A DNA stretch of 64,000 bases from Hemileia vastatrix (taxonomy: Eukaryota > Basidiomycota > Pucciniomycetes > Pucciniales > Zaghouaniaceae): the NCBI GenBank assembly GCA_030280995.1, contig JASXTE010000002.1, forward strand, positions 33,259,683 through 33,323,682, written 5' to 3'. The notes beneath the pieces were generated by a model that was not told where the DNA came from, did not search any database, and saw only the letters and a list, made by a program, of their open reading frames with translations. Of this stretch, positions 56,441-64,000 are shown piece by piece; within the stretch, counting starts at the first letter, position 1, and each line of letters starts with the position of its first letter. A program made the position numbers and the translations under genes.

Positions 56441-56830
56441 GTGGAGTTCCAGTTAGTTGGATGGCAAAGCGACAAAAGTGTGTTGCTCTTGCTACATCAC
56501 ATGCCGAGTACATGGCATTGGGAATGGGAACATTGACAGGATTATGGGTTAAAAATTGAATTGAAGATTTTTTGGGAAATAGTGTAGATGTAATACTCAG
56601 ATGCGATAACAGCACAGCTGTTTTAACAGGAAATGATCAGCCATCAAACAAAGACACTAGACATGCCACAAGAGACTTTAATTTTTCAAATCAATCAATA
56701 TATGAAAATAAACTGAAATCGGTCTGGATTCCGGGTCATCTTTAACTTGTAGACTGTATGACTAAAAGTTTGAATGCGGTGAACATATCTAATGTGGTGG
56801 AGAGACTGGGTTTGGCCATCTGGATTTATT
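56441..56830 (+). pseudogene. copia-0 RNase H C-terminus
   Basis: CGVPVSWMAKRQKCVALATS then HAEYMALGMGTLTGLW and ILRCDNSTAVLTGN are classic copia RNase H. A stop follows LWVKN, and the end reads LVDCMTKSLNAV. It joins in frame with 50351-50678 when MITE X is removed. Confidence 0.85.
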
Positions 56831-57276
56831 TCTAACTTTGTATTTCATTTACCAATTAATATTTTTTTTATCTTTTTCTTCTCCACTGCTCTTTTCATTC
56901 TCATATTCTTCACATCTAACATACATCTATATACCAATATGCGGTCATCATTGGGAAAGGGGGGTTATAACATATGATTAGGGATAGATACAAATTAGGT
57001 TATACCGCAAGGACGATCGCATGTACAGCTAAATTGAAAAAGGTTGGTGCAACTTTTCAAAATTTTGCTCAACATACCCAAAATTTTTGGTGGGTAACAG
57101 GCTAGCGGATTGATATAATGAGGGAAAATGCTGGGACAGTGGTGCAAAACTGTGGAAAGCTGCACCAACCATTTTCAATGCACAGCCAAGTCACAAAAGC
57201 TTGCGGCATTTTGGAGGAAAAAATTAAAGTTTCACTCACAAAGAAATGATTTACCTATTCAAAAGGGGGTACCCCC

Positions 57277-57939
57277 TGGCCAATGGCACCCACCCCATGG
57301 CCTCCTTCGCTGAGTCTTTCCTTACCTTCACTCCTCCTTCTTCCTCAGTGTCAGCTTTGAAATCATTCTTAAAAACACACTACTCGTTGCTTCTCTCCTC
57401 TCCACCATCTCATGATGACATAGGAAACTCAGAGGAAAGTGTGAACCATTAAAATTCTTCAAATCACTTTCCACACTCCCAAGATCTCTGGCTACCGCCT
57501 TCTCTCAATGCCGCTCTGGCCACTCTCCGCTAAAAAACTATCTCTTTCAATTCAAGGCAGTTGACTCTCCCCTCTCCACACTTTGCTGGCTCAGGGCAAA
57601 GGACACGCCTGAACATGTCTTACTTTTTTGCCCTGCTCACTCAGATATTCGTCGTTCACTTATTAAAGAAGTAGCAAAACATAAGTTGCCTTTTACTACC
57701 TCTGCCCTCTTGTCTAATTCCCCTGCCATGCCAGCTGTGACAAAAATTTTACTTGACACCCGTAGATTCCCCAACAACTTGCCTTTAACTCAATAGCGTT
57801 TACCTAAGTGTTATCTTTAAATTGCCATTTGTTTCTCTCTTCTATTTTAAGTCTCTTCCTACTATGTATTTACCTACTTATGTGTTCTCCTTCATGCCCC
57901 CCAGTTGGGTGAGATTGTAAGAAATAAAATAAAAAATAA
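57277..57939 (+). mobile_element. 5'-truncated LINE (non-LTR retrotransposon)
   Basis: It is flanked by the exact 16-bp duplication AAAAGGGGGTACCCCC (57261-57276 and 57940-57955) and ends in an A-rich tail (GAAATAAAATAAAAAATA). These are hallmarks of target-primed reverse transcription. About 660 bp of the 3' end were copied. Confidence 0.9.
57486..57797 (+). pseudogene. LINE ORF2 C-terminal fragment
   Basis: It reads SLATAFSQCRSGHSPLKNYL, then FQFKAVDSPL and DTPEHVLLFCPAH, ending NLPLTQ and a stop. This is the Cys/His segment downstream of RT in fungal Tad/I-type LINEs (…LRTGHSPL…VDSP..C..C…EH.LL.C). The first Cys of the knuckle is Ser here. It is 5' truncated, so it is not translated as such. 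Confidence 0.8.
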
Positions 57940-58537
57940 AAAAGGGGGTACCCCCGACCTATCCCCCACCTTTTCGAATAGGCAAATCATTTTTTGATGA
58001 GAACAACTTCGATTTTTTCGTCAGAAATTCCGCAAGCTTTTGTGACTTGGCTGTATATAGACTGTAAGCCGTACCCCGTCGGTCTACATCCCTTCCGGAG
58101 TAAAGATCGACGAGACTGACCTGGTTTCTATTGGGTTACGGTTATACAGTTCGGAGCACTTAGAGTAAATCCACAATTCACAGAAGCAGGATTCAAGATA
58201 AATAAAATATATTTTAATAAGTTAATTAATTAAAAATAAAACTAGGGGATGAGGGCAAAAAGAGCATGGAGATCGACTGTTTGGGGGTTCTATAGGTAAA
58301 AAGTTGCAGTGCATTTGTGTTTATGTTCCAGGGGGCGATGGCGATCGCAAATTTCAAAGGAATTTTATGTAAACGCCCAGGTGACGCTCCCAATGGCAAC
58401 AGCTGCGGAACGTTGGTAGTGTGATGACTTGTTGCAGCGGCATCCAGGTACTCCGGGTTTTTCCGGAGTCCTGACACAGTGTGCAAAGATGCATGCGATT
58501 TAAACACACCTCATGAGGTGTACAAGGGTATGGAGAA

Positions 58538-58778
58538 TGATTTCTTCTTCCTCCGCACAATGAATTTGAGAAGAGAATTAATTACAGCTATTTGAGAAAA
58601 ACCTGTTGCGTTGTCGTCTTCTATCCCCTGCAAAGAACATGAGTTTAGGTCGCTTTTGGCGGGGGGAGGAGAGGCAAAAAAAAGCAAGATTTTTTCAAAT
58701 AGCTGTATAAACACGCATGAGAATTATTTGAACTTCGGTAGAGTAAATTCATCGTGCGGAAGAGGATGAATTTAATCA
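58538..58778. mobile_element. MITE Z with nested TA-flanked MITE
   Basis: Outer arms TTCTTCCTCCGCACAATGAA and TTCATCGTGCGGAAGAGGAT are inverted copies. The centre holds the 58585-58705 MITE. Ends are approximate and no duplication is clear. Confidence 0.6.
58585..58705. mobile_element. 121-bp TA-flanked MITE nested in MITE Z
   Basis: Termini CAGCTATTTGAGAAAAA and the mirrored CAGCTATTTGAAAAAA are each bordered by TA (58583-58584, 58706-58707), the Tc1/mariner target pattern. No ORF. Confidence 0.8.
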
Positions 58779-59199
58779 GCCAAAATTTGCACGCTGTGTC
58801 ATCAAGTTGGTTTACATACCTGTGTTTGCGGATTTTGCTAAAACGAACAGTGAAACCTCATTAGCAAATCTCTCTGTAGAATACGGATTTGATAATGTGT
58901 TTTAACAGTTGGTTTTGAGTACGTATGTGGTCCTATTTAACGAGGGATTTTTTTACTCCACAGCTTTTTGCAGGCTGTGTGATTGCTGATACTGCTCAAC
59001 AGTATCACGCCCTTTATTTCTTATCTTATCTTCTTATTTGCTTTGACCTAATGGAATGATATACTACAATATTATATAGACTACCAATCTCCTTCATTTT
59101 CCCCATCCAACATTATTCCTTTTATTCTTTTATTTATATTTCTGATCGTTCGCTTTTCTGTTCCTCATAATCTCTGTTGACCTCTTTTCAGTTACTTTT

Positions 59200-59511
59200 C
59201 TACTTTTTTGTTTCTCTGTCCTCAATCAACCTTCGTCTCATATCATGTCCTTCAGAAGATCCAGTAACGAAATTTGAGCCACTAATCAGAGGTGGTAGCC
59301 TGATTAGCGGAAATGAGAGTTTCTTGAGCGAGAAAGTATCGCGTGACATGTGATCACCTGGAATCATCAGGGTGTGTATTTTTCGTTGATGATTCGCAGG
59401 TAGAGAACGACAATTTTTCGCCTCAACAACCCTCACGTGAGGGAATTCTGGAAAAAATGTCTCGGTGCTGGGTTCAGGGAAATGGAAAGAAATTTTTACT
59501 TTTTTAACCAC
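59200..59511 (-). pseudogene. Zinc-finger family exon 1 fragment (copy 3)
   Basis: It reads FFPEFPHVRVVEAKNCRSLP, then ANHQRKIHTLMIPGDHMS, clearly the exon 1 body of the 16876 gene. Similarity stops at the intron 1 position: the GT donor is lost and the frame runs to an unrelated end. It lies directly downstream of copy 2, in tandem. Confidence 0.7.
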
Positions 59512-59530
59512 TTTCCGATACTCCTTCCAA

Positions 59531-60107
59531 TTAAGCTACAACAATCTTGAAAGGCCCGGCGTAAACAAATGATCTGCGACAATATCGGCATGAAAAAAGT
59601 TTTGCATCTGAAAAAGAAATGCCTGAAAATCAATAAGAAGTTAATAAATTAAAGAAAAAAAAAGAATAAGGACCTTGTGTCTCTCTTCTTAATGAGCCAC
59701 CCTCAGCTAGAATAGCTGAACGAACACTCTTGCATTTCCGAACTACAAAATAAAGAGCTTTAATTATGATGTACCGTAAAGTAAATAAGAGTATTAAAAT
59801 AATTACCATTTCTTTCCGAAGATTGAATAACACAATTCGGCTCACTAATCAGAGGACGCAGCCTGATTAGCGGAAATGAGAGTTTATTAAGCGAAAAAGT
59901 GTCGCATGACATGTGGTCACCTGGAATCATCAGGGTGTGTATTTTTCGTTGATGATTCGCAGGTATAGGACGACAATTTTTTGTCTCAACAACCCTCACG
60001 CGAGAAAATGCAGGAAGAAATGTCTTGGTGCTGTGTTCAGGAAAATGACAAGAAATGATTTTGGCCACGTCTTGGCCGCCAGAAGAGATTGCTGGTGTAG
60101 GGTACAT
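59531..60107 (-). pseudogene. Zinc-finger gene copy 2, finger truncated
   Basis: Exons 60107-59807, 59742-59674 and 59622-59531 use introns of 64 and 51 bp at the same places and phases as the 16876 gene, and join to 462 nt in frame. The body is about 93% identical in protein. The finger starts KLFSCRYCRRSFVYAGPFK but then diverges (IVVA, stop), losing the His and last Cys. A 1-bp deletion upstream moves the start to the internal AUG at 60107. Confidence 0.6.
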
Positions 60108-60539
60108 GTGTGGTGTAGAAAAAGAAGAAAACTCATGGAGGTTAAGATTGAATTAATTTTTGACAAGAAACAAATCACAATCAATATATATATGATTGAA
60201 AAACTGTAATGTTAACACTCTCTGAAAAGGAAAGTAAGGGAATGTTTTTTTGGAATATAAATTCATTATAAATTATACAGAGAATTTATAATGACGCCAG
60301 AAACTGGGAGCCAATCAAAAGTGCGGAGTACTAATAAAAACCACCATAAGAAAGGTGACGATGTTTTATGCTATACGCCACCCAAATGTTTCATATGTCA
60401 GTTGATATATTGGTCATTTTTCATCTTTTTTGGAGAAAAATGAAGGAAATAGCAACCAACAGATGAAACTTTTGGGTGATGTGTAACATAAAATGTCTTC
60501 AAATTTCCCGAGGTGAAAAGCATTTGTATAAGTGAAGAA

Positions 60540-60970
60540 GAAAATGGTTAGCCTTGTAAAATAGATAGGATTTGAGGGATGCTCTGAGTCAGAAGATGGG
60601 CTTACAGTTTTCAATATAGGAACATCTTTTATTGCACAGTTAGCTATAATATCTGTTAGTCTATCCTAGTTTGTAGAATACAATTAGCCACATCCTTCAT
60701 GTCCCTTAGCTTGGTGAGATTGCAAGAAATTTAAAAAAAACACATGAGAACATCAAGTGAAATTCAGATAATAAAGGAAGAAGTTGCAGTTAGCTCTTGA
60801 GGCTACTCAATCACCACAAAACAAAATGAAGGGAATTTTCTATCCATATCATAAAGCAACTAGAAATCTGGTGGTCTTGAAGAGGGAACAAAAAAAATGA
60901 GCCACATCATTGCTTAGAAATTCTAATACTTTTGAGATATTTACATATCAAAAGTATGGCATATACAGAG
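60540..60970 (-). repeat. Module A, copy 4, split by a LINE tail
   Basis: 60540-60626 and 60744-60970 match module A (TCAGAAGATGGGCTTA, CATATCATAAAGCAAC, AAATCTGGT.GTCTTGA). It is more diverged than copies 1-3 and has no open frame. Confidence 0.6.
60627..60743 (+). mobile_element. 117-bp LINE 3' end inserted in module A4
   Basis: It ends TTAGCTTGGTGAGATTGCAAG then AAATTTAAAAAAAA, matching the tail of the 57277 LINE (CAGTTGGGTGAGATTGTAAG). Near-identical flanks ATAGGAACATC and ATGAGAACATC form the duplication. Confidence 0.75.
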
Positions 60971-61169
60971 GTGTAGGAACAAAGTCCAGTTGTTGAATGA
61001 AGCTTCTGACCAGTAAATTTAAGGATTTATTTTGTTTGTGTGTGAATTCATCAAAAAAGGGGATCAAATTTATTTGCAAAGAAAGTTTTCCATCAGTAGG
61101 AGAAGTTTTCTCTGATGAAGCTACATTCCTTTTTACATTCCTTTCCAAAACTATTTTGAATTCAGACTG

Positions 61170-61256
61170 CATCAAGCATTTTCATTCATACTTCTTAAAA
61201 GCTCTGGTGTAAAAAAACAATCTCTGGCAATATTGGCATAGATATGATTTTGGTTC
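61170..61256 (-). pseudogene. Decayed zinc-finger exon (copy 4)
   Basis: An AG acceptor-like site precedes a frame reading EPKSYLCQYCQRLFFYTRAF, then KKYE, a stop, and KC. Both Cys residues and the C-x2-C-x12 spacing match the 16876 gene. The zinc-binding His is Tyr and one Asn codon is a stop. Confidence 0.6.
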
Positions 61257-62052
61257 TGAAAAGAACATGATAATAATAAAAATGGCAATAAGCTAAAGAG
61301 GGGAAAGTGCCTGTTTCTCCAGAATGAATGAATTCTAGAATTATCTGATTAATTATCTCTTTTTTCCATTGATCTTACTAGCTAGATGAAACAATGATCT
61401 GGGTTGGCTTTATTTGTGGTGTGTTGGTTTTATTTTCACAAAGATGTGGATGTGTTAAAAAGCATCTACAGTGTGGAAAGTCACAGTGATCATAAAGAGA
61501 GTCATTCCCAAGCCCATTTGTGCTGCTAAAAATAAGGTTTTTAGGGATCATTGATTTTTCTCCAGTAATAAAATAATCCCAGCAACTGTCTCCAGACTTT
61601 TTCCAAAGATATGCTCATCACCTGACTCCTAAAAAACCATAAAAGCCAGAACTTGTTGACGGGAGAAAATTTGTCTTCATATTTTGTGCACCTACTGATC
61701 AATATGGGTTACAAAACTTGATTGAGAGTAATATGTTGAGGGGGGTGAGTGAGTGTTTAAAAAAAGAGAAATAAGATATTTGACTAGAATGCCAAGGTGG
61801 GAAGATTAATTATACATGGTGGGTTCAACAATACTATCTTGAATGGATGTCAGTTTTGAAAAAAAGTGATTGGGATGGCAAAAATGCAAAGTGGTAATTA
61901 AAAAGGTAATCCTAAATATACTGTAGTCATTTTCCAAACTTCAACTAATAGATTTTATGAGTTATTTTCAGTTACCCTTCCACTTACAAATGAAACCTAT
62001 GTCTGGGAATTTTGGAGGAAGAAAATGAGATTTTTAATTTTTGGTAAAGGGG

Positions 62053-62144
62053 GAGGTGCTCCAGGATCTGAACCTAGCATACACATACCTTATAAAGACT
62101 CACAGACATATGCAGTAACCTTATAACTAGACCACCTGGCCCCT
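62053..62144 (-). mobile_element. tRNA-derived SINE head (or degenerate tRNA)
   Basis: The minus strand shows an A-box-like GTGGTCTAGTTATAAGG and a B-box-like GGTTCAGATCC about 44 bp apart, then CTGGAGCACC. These are RNA polymerase III internal promoter boxes. The acceptor stem pairs poorly, and AT-rich sequence follows, so a SINE is likelier than a working tRNA. Confidence 0.5.
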
Positions 62145-63709
62145 GTGGTCTGCCCCATGTAAATTGAACATGTTTTTATGAATTAGATAATTCCATTGAG
62201 AAAATGAAAACATATTTACTTAAAAATTATTTCTTCATTTCTCCTTTGCAAGAAAAAATCCAGACTTTGAGGACAGGTAAAGAAAAACTATCACATTTTT
62301 TGTGGGGTTCTGATAAAATCACTTATTTTTTTTATTACATCCTTTCACATGTTTTCCTCTTAGTAAATAAGGTCCAAAAACAGCATTAAGTGAAACATAG
62401 AATATTTTTACATTTGTTCAAAGATATTTTTTGTGATAACACTTTCCCTCACTGGGGGTACACCTTTTAGCCTCCCTACTATCCCCATTTCCTTGCCTGA
62501 GACCTTTCCAGGTTCAATATTCATACTTGAATTCAAACACTTCCAATTTATTCACTCAAAATTTTCCACAAGCACTCTACATGTCTGCATTTTAATTTTG
62601 ATTTCTCTCTGAAATGCACTTTTTTCATCCCAGTTCTGTTATGGCAGTATAATTTAAGTGTATTTTATCCCACCTGTATTTCATTGTTGTTTTGTTTTAT
62701 TTCATTTAATTTATGTCCAAGTTTATTATTACTTTTTTTTAAACTTTCTCATTCTTTACTTCTCTCATATACTTTTCACAAATCTATCCTCCTCCCTTCT
62801 GATTCTTGGGTACAAGCCTCTTCCCTGCAATATTCATTTGAAAAATCTTGCCCTCCTGTCTGCTATCCATCTCTCAGTAATTCTATGTTCTATCCTCTCC
62901 CACTCCTAAAGTTATCTATATTCCCATATTCTAACTCTCAATATCTTTCTGCAAAGCTTTATGAAAGTTGAAAGGAATTTAGTTGCTATGTGCAAACCTG
63001 AAAAATTTGAGAATCTCAGTTGCAAATTAAATTCCCCTTTCCTCTCCTCAAACTCTTTATATTATTTCATTTTCCCCCTCCATTTCACCCTAGACGCTAT
63101 CCCTATTATTATTTTTACATAAATATCACATGCAGATAGAAACAAGGTGTTGTCTACACATAATATTATCCCCCTTCTAGAATAATAGCTAGATGGAGGG
63201 GCTCACATCAAATATGGATGCTATTAAGTGTTTTTCTGTGCATGAATGTCTGACTCTACTCATCACAAAAGCAAAAAGTGATTCTTGTAATGAGACTAGT
63301 GAAGAAATAATGTATGGAAGTCACCTAGTTTCTTTCCATTCATTTTATAAGCCCCTCACTCTAAGTGAAACTATAGAATGAGTGCAGAAATTAGGAAAAA
63401 GTGAAATGAAGGTCAAAAAAGTAAGAGATAGGTTGGAGGAGTGGCAAGTACAAAGAAAAAGAAGAAGAAGAAGAAGAAGATGATGATGACAGAGTAGCAA
63501 ATATAAAATAAAGAGATAAAACATACCTCTAAGTAATCTAGGGTAAGGAGGAAGAAGAAAAATTGTGACTTGATGTATCAAACAAAAAAAGAAAATTTTA
63601 TCGAAGTGAGTACAAATAAATAGCACATAAAAATAAAAAAAGAATATACAATCCACTGATTTTTAAATTAATTAATTTTACATAGAGATTGGTATTTCAG
63701 GAATATACA

Positions 63710-63818
63710 CAAGGAGAAAAAATTTGGTTGCTACTAGCAGGTGCCTCACTCAAATAAACCTATCACAGCTCAGTCAGGGATGGGGACCTTAAGACAGGTG
63801 CCAGATTTTTTTCTGTTG
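63710..63818. mobile_element. M1c: short relative of the M1 MITEs
   Basis: Termini CAAGGAGAAAAAATTTGG and mirrored CAACAGAAAAAAATCTGG, with the subterminal words CTAGCAGGTGCC and its partner, resemble M1a and M1b but the interior is shorter. No duplication is seen. Confidence 0.45.
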
Positions 63819-64000
63819 ATATTTATATAAAAGATATTACTTGTTTATAGCAACTTTCACTAGAAAAAAAACTAGAACTAGCTAGCAGGCTCCAAAACAG
63901 GAGGAAAAAATGAGAACCTGAAATCAAGTTCAGGTTTGTGACCCTATTCCATACAAGGGTAAACTTTTGTGACAAAAAAAGGAATTTCACTTTTTGGGCC

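Larger units (their letters stand above)
50283..56965 (+). mobile_element. copia-0: old copia remnant interrupted by a MITE and copia-4
   Basis: Copia fragments lie at 50283-50678 and 56441-56830 in the same orientation. Removing the intervening CACTA MITE X joins the frame (IIAI-CGVPVSWMAKRQ). After the stop a pyrimidine-rich stretch leads to GGGAAAGGGGGG at about 56953-56965, the likely polypurine tract. A truncated LTR (TTATAACATATG) then runs into MITE V. The 5' part is missing. Confidence 0.8.
57183..58053. mobile_element. MITE W: palindromic MITE (about 193 bp) hosting a LINE
   Basis: Arms of about 85 bp begin CAGCCAAGTCACAAAAGCTT then GCGG on each side and run to CCTATTC-AAAAGG. TA follows on the right; the left flank reads CA. 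Without the LINE it is nearly one hairpin. Confidence 0.8.
57026..58064. mobile_element. MITE V: TA-flanked MITE split by MITE W
   Basis: The left terminus CAGCTAAATTGAAAAAGGTT then GGTGCA is mirrored by TGCACCAACCATTTTCAAT before W, with ATAGACTG after W. TA precedes and follows. The right terminus is diverged, so the outer boundary is less certain. Confidence 0.6.
58065..59199. other. CpG-retaining spacer with nested MITEs
   Basis: No gene is recognised. A minus-strand frame at 58226-58507 and an overlapping one at 58354-58560 lack known motifs. A short hairpin ACTCCGGGTTTTTCCGGAGT lies at 58449-58468. MITE Z and its nested insert are annotated separately. Confidence 0.45.
61257..64000. 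other. AT-rich spacer with a tRNA-like SINE head and a small MITE
   Basis: No protein gene is supported; the ORFs at 62658-62971 and 63193-63656 are low-complexity. A GAA/GAT microsatellite lies at 63456-63489. Confidence 0.45.

Noticed and set aside
58226..58560. Overlapping minus-strand ORFs as a host gene
   Set aside because: Two frames overlap, neither has a known motif, and the downstream end runs into AT-rich DNA. CpG retention alone is not enough.
62658..62971. Hydrophobic ORFs as a membrane protein
   Set aside because: Both arise from T-rich low-complexity sequence in overlapping frames, with no conserved motif.

Overview
The window is eukaryotic and almost certainly fungal. It is strongly AT-rich, carries short GT..AG introns of 50-66 bp, and holds no operons, no prokaryotic genes and no CRISPR array. 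The mix of Ty1/copia, chromodomain Ty3/gypsy, PIF/Harbinger with a Myb/SANT-like partner gene, CACTA-type and TA-flanked MITEs, and LINE tails in an AT-rich, CpG-poor background fits a large rust-fungus (Pucciniales) genome. That lineage call is inference; I cannot name a species. Nearly everything is layered transposon debris. The only candidate host-type gene is a small spliced zinc-finger ORF.

Layout. 1-1342: broken Harbinger copy (Harb-1). 1343-4834: foldback element with arms of about 140 bp. 6308-15460: gag-less copia (copia-1) on the minus strand, split by a 5983-bp Harbinger (Harb-2, 8308-14290) that keeps a decayed Myb/SANT gene but has lost the transposase core. 16876-20200: CpG-retaining block with a predicted three-exon C2HC zinc-finger gene (minus strand) and repeated ORF-like modules. 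23481-34002: a plus-strand LTR split by a 9239-bp chromovirus (gypsy-1, minus strand, TSD TATTT), whose own gag is split by an inverted solo LTR. 35286-43383: remnant gypsy-2, with its integrase cut by a 5997-bp CACTA-like element (TSD AGT). That element hosts the complete 2554-bp Harb-3 (38531-41084), whose spliced transposase looks intact. 43384-50165: CACTA-type MITEs nested three deep, interrupted by copia-3 (44928-49871, TSD AGAAA). 50283-56965: old copia-0 interrupted by a CACTA MITE (TSD TTT), which is interrupted by copia-4 (50798-56120, TSD AAAAC) and a TA-flanked MITE. 57026-58064: MITE within MITE within which sits a 5'-truncated LINE. 59200-61260: diverged duplicate of the zinc-finger block. 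61257-64000: AT-rich, with a tRNA-like SINE head and a small MITE.

How it fits together. Harb-3 has transposase but only a 28-codon stub of the Myb gene. Harb-2 has a long decayed Myb gene but no transposase core. They look like reciprocal deletion derivatives of one two-gene family. The retroelements are dead: stops, frameshifts and catalytic Asp-to-Asn or Glu-to-Lys changes are visible. CpG is rare in old layers and kept in the youngest insertions and the zinc-finger block, as expected if methylated CpG decays.
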